A DNA stretch of 8,583 nucleotides from contig JAZTXB010000079.1 in NCBI GenBank assembly GCA_045636225.1, positions 1 to 8,583 of the forward strand. Direction: 5' to 3'. Position numbers and translations under genes: made by a program. A model generated the notes under the pieces. That model saw nothing but the letters and a program-made list of their open reading frames with translations, ran no database searches and was not told the DNA's origin. Positions 1 through 5,839 of this stretch are shown here, piece by piece. Numbering within the stretch: position 1 is the stretch's first letter; each line of letters begins with the position of its first letter. The stretch is from UMGS1613 sp045636225 (GTDB lineage: Bacteria; Bacillota_I; Bacilli_A; RF39; UBA660).

Positions 1-970
1 CATTATAAGTATTTTTTATAAAATCTATACTTAATATTTTTACTCCATTTATACTAAAATCAGTATGTGGTAGTACTTCTAAATTTTTAAAATATTTATC
101 TATTTCTTTTTTCATATCCATAGATGTTTTAAATTTAGCGATTTCATCTTTTTCTTTTATTTTATCCAGACTATTATTTAATTTTATTTTTTCATCTAAA
201 TATTTAAGCATTAATTCATCCATTGTATATTCACTAACGCCATTAACATCTAAATCAGGAAGTATTCCTGATATATAGCTTACAAAGAATTTATTTGGAC
301 CTATTACCATATAATCTCTAGCTTTAAAAAGATGCCTATTATTATAAACTAGATAAGCTATTCTATGAAGTGCGACTGTAGTTTTACCAGAACCAGCAAC
401 TCCTTGTACCACTAAATTTTTACCTAATTTTTCTCTTATTATTTTGTTTTGTTCACTTTGTATAGTTGATACTATATTTTTAAGTCTATTATCAGCACTT
501 ACACTTAAATATGGTTTTAAAAGTTCATCATTTGATACTGTATCTACATCATTAAAATTTATTAATTTACCATTTTCTATTTTATATTGTCTTTTTAAAA
601 TAAGATTTCCTTTTACTAATCCTTCAGGTGATTGGTAAGAAGCTGCTCCTACATTTGAGTCATAATATAAACTTGATATAGGAGCTCTCCAATCTACAGT
701 AATTATATTATTATCATAATCACTTACTCCTAGTTTTCCAATATAACAAATATCTTTATTAGTACCTTCAAAATCTATTCTAGCAAAATAAGGAACATCT
801 TTAGCTTTCTCTATAGATTTTAACATTCCTTCTAATCTATATTTTTCTTCAAGCATCTCTTCATAATCTTTATATAAATTTTTTAAATTGCTTAATTTTA
901 ATTTTGAATCATCTATTACTTCATTATATTTTCCTATTGTATAATCTAAGTGTTTTATCTCTTCATTCAT
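1..970 (-). CDS. helD: HelD-like RNA polymerase recycling ATPase (UvrD/Rep superfamily 1), N-terminal 323 residues, truncated by window edge
   Basis: HelD binds RNA polymerase and uses ATP to free stalled or post-termination enzyme from nucleic acid. The visible part starts with a charged region likely to be the coiled coil that enters the polymerase secondary channel (about residues 20-55). Next come the HelD-typical segments PYFARIDF (60-67), YIGKLGVSDYD (76-86) and VDWRAPISSLYYDS (92-105), a Q-motif-like TIQSEQNKIIRE (169-180) and a Walker A site, GVAGSGKTT (190-198). The start is the ATG at 968-970, preceded by AGGAG, which overlaps the stop of the upstream Nudix gene. The family is usually 700 or more residues, so over half lies outside the window, including Walker B and the C-terminal helicase domain. 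It is the last visible gene of the ABC-Nudix operon. Assignment to HelD rather than UvrD/PcrA is firm because of the DWRAP block and the long segment before Walker A. Confidence 0.92.
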   Translation of the reverse strand, partial: MNEEIKHLDYTIGKYNEVIDDSKLKLSNLKNLYKDYEEMLEEKYRLEGMLKSIEKAKDVPYFARIDFEGTNKDICYIGKLGVSDYDNNIITVDWRAPISSLYYDSNVGAASYQSPEGLVKGNLILKRQYKIENGKLINFNDVDTVSNDELLKPYLSVSADNRLKNIVSTIQSEQNKIIREKLGKNLVVQGVAGSGKTTVALHRIAYLVYNNRHLFKARDYMVIGPNKFFVSYISGILPDLDVNGVSEYTMDELMLKYLDEKIKLNNSLDKIKEKDEIAKFKTSMDMKKEIDKYFKNLEVLPHTDFSINGVKILSIDFIKNTYN

Positions 971-978
971 AATATCTC

Positions 979-1422
979 CTATTTTAATTTATAACCTAAT
1001 TTTTGAAGTTCTAATATAGCTATTTTTGATAAATTATTTTTTTCTAATTTATTTATTTCATAAAATTTAGCACCTTTAGAATCATCATTTTTACTATCTA
1101 TATTTATATTTTCTAAAACTTCATTTTTATACTCAAAAATTTTATAAAATATTCCTATATGATGACAACTTTCAAGTTCTCCATTATACATCCAATCAAA
1201 ACATACTGAATCAGTATCAAAAATCTGATATTCAGTAATATCTATACCTACTTCTTCTTTTAGTTCCCTTATTAAAGCTTCTTCTACTGTTTCACCAAAT
1301 TCAATACTTCCACCAGGTAAATCTAATTTACCATCATATGGCCCACCTACTTTATTTATTAAAACAATACTATCATTTTTAATTATAAGTCCATAAACAC
1401 CTAAATGCTTTGTTTTTTTCAT
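979..1422 (-). CDS. Nudix hydrolase with a canonical Nudix box (MutT-like)
   Basis: Nudix enzymes hydrolyse nucleoside diphosphates linked to another moiety, using Mg2+ held by the Nudix-box glutamates. The 147-residue protein is a single Nudix domain with a complete box at residues 38-60: G38, E44, R52-E53, E56-E57 and G59, matching Gx5Ex7REUxEExGU exactly. The start of the fold, GVYGLIIKNDSIVLI, is visible at 8-22. Nothing identifies the substrate; 8-oxo-dGTP, dinucleoside polyphosphates or nucleotide sugars are all possible. The ATG follows the stop of the upstream Nudix gene by one base, and its SD (AAGGAAAG) lies in the end of that gene, which suggests translational coupling. The stop lies 8 bases before helD. 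It is a very distant relative of the Nudix gene next door, not a recent duplicate. Confidence 0.9.
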   Translation of the reverse strand: MKKTKHLGVYGLIIKNDSIVLINKVGGPYDGKLDLPGGSIEFGETVEEALIRELKEEVGIDITEYQIFDTDSVCFDWMYNGELESCHHIGIFYKIFEYKNEVLENINIDSKNDDSKGAKFYEINKLEKNNLSKIAILELQKLGYKLK

Positions 1423-1423
1423 A

Positions 1424-1921
1424 TTACTTTCCTTTTTTATTTATTATATTTTCAAATGATCTTATATTACCTGTTCTAACTTTACCATCTTTTATTAACT
1501 CTTTTATTTCAGATACTGATAACCATTTTACATATTCTACTTCTTCCTCTTGCAAGTTCATATCACTTATATCTATATCTTTTTCCAAATAATATACATC
1601 CATAAAAGCAAAATCCCATTTTACTGTTTCTACTAATTCAAATTTTTCTAAACTTATATCAATACCAAGTTCTTCTCTTACTTCTTCTATTATTCCTTCT
1701 TTTGAAGTTTGTCCTGCTTTAACATGTCCTCCGGTAGTTGCCCAAATACTACCTTTATTTTTTGAAGTCATTTGAAATAAAAATTCGCCTTTGCTATTTT
1801 TTATAAAAATTATAACCATCGTTATAAAACAACCTTTAGGCACGCTACCTCTTTTATTTGTTCTAACTATAGTTTTTCCTGTAAATTTTCTATTCTTGTC
1901 ATATAAATCTACGTATTCCAT
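1424..1921 (-). CDS. Nudix hydrolase with an altered Nudix box
   Basis: This 165-residue cytosolic Nudix protein opens with VDLYDKNRKFTGKTIVR (4-20). That opening resembles the N-terminus of the isopentenyl-diphosphate isomerase-like/YfcD group of Nudix proteins (vDexgxxtG). The Nudix box lies at residues 65-87. The glycines and the metal-binding glutamates E80, E83 and E84 are present, but the first conserved Glu is Gln71 and the conserved Arg is Glu79 (EEVREE instead of REUxEE). Since the REUxEE glutamates carry most of the metal binding, hydrolase activity remains plausible, but the substrate is unknown. It is the fourth gene of the operon, 8 bases after the second permease and 1 base before the next Nudix gene. 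The ATG is supported by the SD TTAGGTGA with about 5-7 bases of spacing. Confidence 0.88.
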   Translation of the reverse strand: MEYVDLYDKNRKFTGKTIVRTNKRGSVPKGCFITMVIIFIKNSKGEFLFQMTSKNKGSIWATTGGHVKAGQTSKEGIIEEVREELGIDISLEKFELVETVKWDFAFMDVYYLEKDIDISDMNLQEEEVEYVKWLSVSEIKELIKDGKVRTGNIRSFENIINKKGK

Positions 1922-1929
1922 ACTATCAC

Positions 1930-2706
1930 CTAACTTCCTACACTTGAATATCTTTTCATACCTATATAAAATATTAAGACACTTGGTATTAAATATAATA
2001 ATGTTATTAATGGACTTATTATAAATAACTTATTTGTTTTATCCCCTAATATAAATAGGAGTGGATAATAATTAACAAATCCAAAAGGTACTACTACTGT
2101 AAAAAATGTAATAAAGCCTTTTTTAAATATCCCTATTGGATATTGTGCCATTTCTCTGCACCCGTAGGTAAGTACATTTCTTACTTCTAATCCTTTTACT
2201 GTAAAAAAACAATATGCAGCAGTTAATATAAATATACTTAAGAATATAAATATAGAACTAAATAACATAAATATTAAAGTAAATATTCTCTCTATATTCC
2301 ATATGACATCTACATTTATAATTGCGATTATAAGTATTACTATAGATTGCAATAGTCTAGATAATTTAGTAAAACTTATTTGTTCACAAAAAACTTGAAA
2401 TAGTATACCTCTTGGTCTTAATAACAATCTATCAAAACTACCACTCACTATTAAATCATCAAATTGGTCTATACCTCTAAAAAATGTTTCACAAAAAGAA
2501 AATCCAAATTGTATTACTGCGAATGTAAGTAATACTTCATAAAGAGTAAATCCTTTTATATTTGAAAATTTATCAAATAAACAAAGTATTGTAAAATAAT
2601 AACTAAAAAATACAAAAAACTGAGAGATGAAAGAAAGTGTGAATGATAATTTATATTGTAATTCACTTTTAAAATGTATTTTAAAATATTTAAAATATAA
2701 ACTCAT
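1930..2706 (-). CDS. ABC-2 type exporter permease, COG3694 / ABC2_membrane_6 type
   Basis: This is a 258-residue integral membrane protein with about six hydrophobic segments, near residues 20-45, 55-75, 115-135, 140-165, 195-220 and 230-250. The signature stretch DLIVSGSFDRLLLRPRG (83-99), just after the second membrane segment, is typical of the uncharacterised permease family often found as third partner to a COG4586-type ATPase and a COG4587-type permease. It should form a heterodimeric channel with the permease encoded directly upstream, powered by the ATPase two genes upstream. The substrate cannot be read from the sequence. The ATG lies one base after the upstream TAA, and the SD AAGGAGGT is inside the end of the preceding gene, so translation is probably coupled. 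Confidence 0.88.
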   Translation of the reverse strand: MSLYFKYFKIHFKSELQYKLSFTLSFISQFFVFFSYYFTILCLFDKFSNIKGFTLYEVLLTFAVIQFGFSFCETFFRGIDQFDDLIVSGSFDRLLLRPRGILFQVFCEQISFTKLSRLLQSIVILIIAIINVDVIWNIERIFTLIFMLFSSIFIFLSIFILTAAYCFFTVKGLEVRNVLTYGCREMAQYPIGIFKKGFITFFTVVVPFGFVNYYPLLFILGDKTNKLFIISPLITLLYLIPSVLIFYIGMKRYSSVGS

Positions 2707-2707
2707 A

Positions 2708-3511
2708 TTAACCTCCTTGTATTACAGCTTTATTTAAAGCTTTTTTTGTAATTAATCTTCCAAGTAATATTAATATTACTATCCATATTATTTGAATTAT
2801 TAAACCTATAAATATTTCATTATAACCTATATTTCCTACATATAATCTAAATGGAAAATCAGTTATATATCTAAAAGGAAGCATGTTAGATATATTTTGT
2901 AAGAACTTAGGAAAGAAAGGTACTGGTATAACTAATCCAGAAAGCACATCAGATATTATCATAAATATATTAACTATCCCTTTCTCATCAAGAGTAAATA
3001 AACATATCACATGATATAAAAGTACAAGTACTGTCATAAGTATACTAGATAGTATCATAGCAAGTATAAATAATAATAATCTTAAAATAGTAGTACTTAA
3101 ATCTAAATTATAAGGACTTTTAAGTATTAATGCAAAAAGTACTACTGGAATAAATCTAAGCGCTACATTAGATAATCTTTCTCCTAATATTTTACATGCC
3201 CACATATAATATAAATCTTGAGGTCTTATAAGTTCATATGCAATATTACCTGTTTTTATTAACTTAATTATTTCTTTATCTTTATACCATAAATATATTA
3301 AGGCAAAAAAACATTGTCCAAGCCATACATAACTTATTAATTCATTAAGTTCCATAGGTAAATTAGAACTACCTGATTCGTAGAATGCTACATATATAGC
3401 TACATAAACAAGTCCAAAAAATATTTGAGTAGACATACCAGCGAGTGCTGCTGCTCTATACTGTAGTCCTGTTTTAAATTTTAATTTAAAATAAGATATA
3501 TAAGATTTCAT
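2708..3511 (-). CDS. ABC-2 type exporter permease, COG4587 type
   Basis: This is a 267-residue polytopic membrane protein with about six hydrophobic segments, near residues 22-44, 60-78, 115-133, 140-168, 178-200 and 232-255. Family-typical blocks are GNIAYELIRPQDLYY (88-102), parallel to the SFDRLLLRP block of its partner permease, VIPVPFFPKFLQNISNMLPF (195-214) and the following RYITDFPFRLYVG. It has no extracytoplasmic domain. It is likely one half of a heteromeric exporter with the downstream permease and the upstream ATPase. Its ATG overlaps the ATPase stop by four bases (ATGA), with GAGGA as SD inside the ATPase gene. That is classic translational coupling and implies matched production of the two subunits. 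Confidence 0.88.
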   Translation of the reverse strand: MKSYISYFKLKFKTGLQYRAAALAGMSTQIFFGLVYVAIYVAFYESGSSNLPMELNELISYVWLGQCFFALIYLWYKDKEIIKLIKTGNIAYELIRPQDLYYMWACKILGERLSNVALRFIPVVLFALILKSPYNLDLSTTILRLLLFILAMILSSILMTVLVLLYHVICLFTLDEKGIVNIFMIISDVLSGLVIPVPFFPKFLQNISNMLPFRYITDFPFRLYVGNIGYNEIFIGLIIQIIWIVILILLGRLITKKALNKAVIQGG

Positions 3512-4488
3512 ATTTTAAAATCCTCATATAATTTAACAATTAATTCATCTATATTACCACTATCTAAACTTAAATCTATTATAGACATTTTAGATGATAT
3601 TAATTTAATAAATTCATTTATTTCTACCCTTCTTATATCAATTGTATATTCTATTCCACCATCTATATTTTTTTCTGATACTATATATTTTTGTTTTAAT
3701 TCAACTTTATCTTTTGTAATTACTCTTATTTTTCTTAAATAATCATATTCTTTTTTTAATTTAGCGAGTGATCCATCATATAATTTTTGACCTTTACCTA
3801 TTAATATTATTCTTTTAGCTAAAGCTTCTATATCTGCCATATCATGAGTTGTAAGTATTACTGTTACATTATTTTGTTTATTTATTTTTTTTATAAATTC
3901 TCTAACTATTTTTTTAGATACTGCATCAAGACCTATAGTAGGTTCATCTAAAAATAATATTTTTGGTTTGTGAATAAGCGATGCAGCTATTTCACATTTC
4001 ATTCTATTTCCTAAACTGAGCTGTCTTACTGGTATATTTATTATGTCTTTTAAATTTAATAATTCTATTAATTCATTTAATGTTTTATTATATTCTTGTT
4101 CATCTAATTTATAAATATCCTTAAGTAAATTAAACGAATCAATAGCTGGTATATCCCACCATAACTGACTACGCTGTCCAAATACAACACCAATACTTGA
4201 TACATATTTTTTTCTATCTTTCCATGGTATCATTTTATTTATTACAACGCTTCCACTATCAGGAACTAATATCCCTGATAATATTTTTATGGTCGTAGAT
4301 TTACCTGCACCATTAGGTCCTATATAACCTACAATCTCACCTTTCTTTATAGAAAACGAAATATCTTTTATAGCTTCTATGTATTTATATTTTCTATTAA
4401 AGAAAGATTTTAAAGAGCCAAACTTACCACTAGATTTTAATGGCACTTTAAACGTTTTATTAATCTGTTTTACCTCGATGAATGACAT
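3508..4488 (-). CDS. ABC transporter ATP-binding protein of a three-component ABC-2 exporter (COG4586 type)
   Basis: This cytosolic nucleotide-binding subunit has 326 residues: an ABC domain over about 1-240 and a C-terminal extension of about 85 residues as in the COG4586 family. The catalytic set is complete. Walker A is GPNGAGKST (57-65), the Q-loop is Q105 within VVFGQRSQLWWD, Walker B is ILFLDEP (177-183) and the switch His is H215 in TTHD. The ABC signature is LSLGN (157-161) rather than LSGGQ. LSLGQ is common in this family; Asn in the last position is less usual. The start is set by the SD GGAAGGAG 7-8 bases before the ATG and by in-frame stops immediately upstream. It is the first gene of the operon, behind its own promoter and a structured leader. 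The substrate is unknown; lipid, peptide or drug export all fit the fold. Confidence 0.92.
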   Translation of the reverse strand: MSFIEVKQINKTFKVPLKSSGKFGSLKSFFNRKYKYIEAIKDISFSIKKGEIVGYIGPNGAGKSTTIKILSGILVPDSGSVVINKMIPWKDRKKYVSSIGVVFGQRSQLWWDIPAIDSFNLLKDIYKLDEQEYNKTLNELIELLNLKDIINIPVRQLSLGNRMKCEIAASLIHKPKILFLDEPTIGLDAVSKKIVREFIKKINKQNNVTVILTTHDMADIEALAKRIILIGKGQKLYDGSLAKLKKEYDYLRKIRVITKDKVELKQKYIVSEKNIDGGIEYTIDIRRVEINEFIKLISSKMSIIDLSLDSGNIDELIVKLYEDFKI

Positions 4489-4513
4489 TTTATCAACTCC
4501 TTCCTATAAAGAA

Positions 4514-4528
4514 TCAACAATTTATCAT
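4514..4528 (-). CDS. Possible 4-codon upstream ORF (M-I-N-C) in the ABC-operon leader
   Basis: ATG ATA AAT TGT TGA lies 25 bases upstream of the ABC ATPase start. It is preceded by AGAAAGGAG (4536-4544), a 9-base match to the complement of the 16S rRNA 3' end, at 7 bases of spacing. That SD is as good as or better than the one of the ATPase gene. The codons lie within and next to the downstream arm of the leader inverted repeat, so a ribosome here would open that stem. The ORF may be a real regulatory mini-gene, a ribosome standby site, or chance. Product function is not expected. Confidence 0.4.
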   Translation of the reverse strand: MINC

Positions 4529-4562
4529 TCTCCTGCTCCTTTCTTTTATTTTTATATAACGC

Positions 4563-4586
4563 AAAAAACCACATTTTTAAATGTAG
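4563..4586 (-). terminator. Intrinsic terminator inside the ABC-operon leader (candidate attenuator)
   Basis: On the minus strand CTACATTT (4586-4579) and AAATGTGG (4576-4569) form an 8-pair stem including one G-U, followed directly by six T (4568-4563). It lies about 45-70 bases after the predicted transcription start and about 75 bases before the ATPase ATG. Transcripts from the operon promoter must pass it, so it probably sets readthrough. It could alternatively end a short RNA of about 70 nt. Nothing else nearby needs this terminator, because trpS has its own further upstream. Confidence 0.7.
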
Positions 4587-4637
4587 CCATCTAGTTGTTT
4601 TTTATAAATTGTAGATTCTTTGCAAAACGTCCCTTTA

Positions 4638-4666
4638 AATATATACCCAAAAATTATTTTTGTCAA
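4638..4666 (-). promoter_or_regulatory. Sigma-A promoter of the ABC-Nudix-helD operon
   Basis: Consensus -35 TTGACA (4666-4661), a 17-base spacer and -10 TATATT (4643-4638) lie just after the trpS terminator. Transcription would start near 4631-4633, giving a leader of about 145 nt. With a perfect -35 and a one-mismatch -10 the promoter should be strong. That fits control by the terminator downstream rather than by weak initiation. Confidence 0.8.
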
Positions 4667-4681
4667 TCCCCTTTTTTACAT

Positions 4682-4712
4682 AAAAAGAAAAAAAGCATTT
4701 TTAAATACTTTT
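4682..4712 (-). terminator. Intrinsic terminator of trpS
   Basis: Immediately after the trpS stop, AAAAGTATTT (4712-4703) pairs with AAATGCTTTT (4700-4691), with one G-U pair and a very short AA loop; opening the inner pairs gives a more realistic loop. A run of seven T (4694-4688) follows, broken by one C and then more T. It is AT-rich but has the standard layout, and it separates trpS from the ABC-operon promoter 16 bases further on. Confidence 0.75.
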
Positions 4713-5695
4713 TATCTATGTAAACCAACTATATTTTTTAGTTCTTCATATTTTTTCTTAGCTATTCCACTTGTTTTTTTCATACCTTCATCAAGTAACG
4801 TATCAAGTTCATTATTATTTAATAATTCATAATATCTTTCTTGTATCGGTAGTAATGTATTAACTACTACATCGGCAACATCTTTTTTAAATGTTCCATA
4901 GTTAGCACCTTCATACTTAGTTTCTATATCTTTTATAGACATTCCTGTTAAACATGAATAAATATTAATTAAATTTGATATTCCTGGTTTATTTTCAAAA
5001 TCAAATTTAACATTCATTTCACTATCAGTAGTAGCACTCATTATTTTTTTTCTTATAACTTTTTCTTCATCAAGTAAATAGATAACACCTTTTGGATTTT
5101 CTTCTGATTTACTCATTTTTTTAGTAGGGTCTACTAAATCCATTATTTTAGCTCCTTCTTTAGGAATTAATGGATTTGGTATTTTAAATATATTTTTATT
5201 ATATTTTTTATTTACTCTTTCAGCTATATTTCTAGCAAGTTCCACATGTTGTTTTTGATCTTGTCCTGTTGGTACATAATCTGTATCATAAATTAATATA
5301 TCACTTGCCATTAATACTGGATAAGTCAAAAGTCCTGCTGAAAAGTTTTGATTTTTTCTGCTCTTATCTTTAAACTGAGTCATTCTACCTAACTCTCCAT
5401 ATGGAGTTAAGCATTCAAGTACCCAAGACACATTAGCATGATATATATTTTCTGATTGCAGGAATATTGTATTTTTCTTTGGATCTACCCCACTAGCTAA
5501 ATAAATAGCAAGTAAATTTCTTATATTTTTTGATAGTACTTGTGGATCTTGCGGTACTGTTATAGCATGCATATCAGCAATAAATATATATGAATCATAC
5601 ATATCCTGATATTTAATCATTTGTTTTATAGAACCTATATAGTTTCCTAAAGTTATACAACCTGTTGGCTGTAATCCTGTTAACATTCTTTCCAT
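4712..5695 (-). CDS. trpS: Tryptophan--tRNA ligase (TrpRS)
   Basis: TrpRS charges tRNA-Trp with tryptophan using ATP in the cytosol. At 327 residues it has the usual bacterial length. Class Ic motifs are all present: LTGLQPTGCITLGNYIGS (5-22) carries the HIGH equivalent TLGN (15-18), SDILIYDTDYVPTGQDQKQH (131-150) contributes to the tryptophan and ATP pocket, with D132 as the expected indole-contacting Asp, and KMSKS lies at 193-197. The ATG follows the SD AAGGAGAG by 5-7 bases. The gene has its own promoter, a short leader with a Trp-codon mini-ORF, and a terminator, so it is monocistronic. It lacks the usual T-box leader; see the leader entries for a possible alternative control. Confidence 0.97.
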   Translation of the reverse strand: MERMLTGLQPTGCITLGNYIGSIKQMIKYQDMYDSYIFIADMHAITVPQDPQVLSKNIRNLLAIYLASGVDPKKNTIFLQSENIYHANVSWVLECLTPYGELGRMTQFKDKSRKNQNFSAGLLTYPVLMASDILIYDTDYVPTGQDQKQHVELARNIAERVNKKYNKNIFKIPNPLIPKEGAKIMDLVDPTKKMSKSEENPKGVIYLLDEEKVIRKKIMSATTDSEMNVKFDFENKPGISNLINIYSCLTGMSIKDIETKYEGANYGTFKKDVADVVVNTLLPIQERYYELLNNNELDTLLDEGMKKTSGIAKKKYEELKNIVGLHR

Positions 5696-5705
5696 TTTAT
5701 CTCTC

Positions 5706-5774
5706 CTTCATATTTATATTAGTTTTATTTTATGAAGTAGCACCATCGTTTCATTGTTATCATAATATCACTTC
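5706..5774 (-). promoter_or_regulatory. trpS leader with two mutually exclusive hairpins
   Basis: Hairpin A pairs GAAGTG (5774-5769, inside the leader-ORF SD) with TACTTC (5739-5734), 6 pairs including one G-U. Hairpin B pairs CTTCATA (5737-5731, leader-ORF codons) with TATGAAG (5712-5706, including half of the trpS SD AAGGAG at 5708-5703), 7 pairs. The two share 5734-5737 and cannot coexist. The pairing is weak but is placed so that each hairpin covers part of one SD. This suggests translational rather than transcriptional control, since no terminator precedes trpS within the leader. Confidence 0.4.
5725..5763 (-). CDS. Possible trpS leader peptide MITMKRWCYFIK
   Basis: This 12-codon ORF with a TAA stop ends 29 bases before the trpS start. 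Its ATG is preceded by GGAAGTGAT (5767-5775), matching 8 of 9 positions of the ideal GGAGGTGAT, with normal spacing. Codon 6 is TGG (5743-5745), a rare residue in a gene set this AT-rich and the amino acid that TrpRS uses. A ribosome paused there would cover the segment 5731-5737 that can pair with the trpS SD region. I see this directly in the sequence; translation and a regulatory role are inference. It is not a recognised family. A second in-frame ATG lies at 5752-5754. Confidence 0.5.
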   Translation of the reverse strand: MITMKRWCYFIK

Positions 5775-5784
5775 CATACGTATA

Positions 5785-5813
5785 ATTTTACTACAAAATA
5801 TCATCTTAGTCAA
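5785..5813 (-). promoter_or_regulatory. Sigma-A promoter of trpS
   Basis: -35 TTGACT (5813-5808), a 17-base spacer and -10 TAAAAT (5790-5785) lie directly after the kinase-gene terminator. The predicted start is near 5778, giving a leader of about 83 nt. The -35 shares its first two bases with the tail of the preceding terminator. Confidence 0.7.
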
Positions 5814-5839
5814 TAAAGGACCACTATTCATGGTCCTTT
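5812..5839 (-). terminator. Terminator of the hybrid kinase gene, overlapping its stop codon
   Basis: AAAGGACCA (5839-5831) and TGGTCCTTT (5823-5815) form a perfect 9-pair stem with a 7-base loop. The last codons and the TAG of the kinase gene lie in its 5' arm and loop. The T-tract reads TTTATT and then runs into the trpS -35. The GC core is strong, but the T-run is short and interrupted, so some readthrough into trpS is possible. Confidence 0.7.

Larger units (their letters stand above)
4508..4621 (-). repeat. 18-nt inverted repeat (17/18) in the ABC-operon 5' leader
   Basis: The arms are 4508-4525 (AAAGAATCAACAATTTAT on the plus strand) and 4604-4621 (ATAAATTGTAGATTCTTT), separated by 78 bases. 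In the transcript they can form a stem of 17 pairs with one central U-U mismatch. The loop would hold the intrinsic terminator and the SD of the M-I-N-C mini-ORF. The downstream arm ends only a few bases before the ATPase SD. The upstream arm also carries CUACAAUUU (4606-4614), which could instead pair, with one bulge, with the 3' arm of the terminator (4569-4576). Such alternative pairing is typical of attenuators. Confidence 0.7.

Noticed and set aside
444..638. Plus-strand open frames such as 444-638, 1410-1592, 1791-2024, 4379-4594, 4620-4832 and 7339-7566.
   Set aside because: All but one lie mostly or wholly opposite strongly supported minus-strand genes; 4620-4832 is about half over trpS and half over the trpS terminator and ABC-operon promoter. 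They encode low-complexity Phe/Ser/Ile/Leu-rich strings and have no good SD.
4552..4590. A 12-codon ORF (MATFKNVVFCVI) running across the leader terminator.
   Set aside because: Its ATG has no SD at all (preceded by ACAACTAG), and its codons are just the terminator hairpin and T-run read in frame. Probably chance.
4508..4621. The inverted repeat as ends of a miniature transposable element.
   Set aside because: No flanking target-site duplication is visible, and the segment sits exactly between the promoter and SD of the operon with a terminator inside, which a regulatory leader explains better. A genome search for other copies would settle it.
4590..4636. A preQ1-I riboswitch in the ABC-operon leader, suggested by the A-rich tail ATAAAAAAC at 4605-4597.
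   Set aside because: No GC-bearing P1 stem and C-rich loop precede the tail, and the downstream genes have no link to queuosine. The 5' half instead pairs with the inverted-repeat partner.
4561..4636. A mini-ykkC (guanidine-II) element, suggested by GGGACG at the leader start.
   Set aside because: Only one ACG is present and it is not in a hairpin loop; the class requires two hairpins with ACGR loops.
5044..5051. Run of eight T inside trpS as a possible slippage or phase-variation site.
   Set aside because: The reading frame is intact and conserved through it (Lys-rich region), and runs of this length are expected in such an AT-rich genome.
5695..5785. A T-box riboswitch upstream of trpS, suggested by GGTGCTAC near 5738-5744.
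   Set aside because: The leader is only about 83 nt, lacks the conserved TGGNACC T-box core, Stem I and the terminator/antiterminator pair. The bases in question lie inside the mini-ORF.
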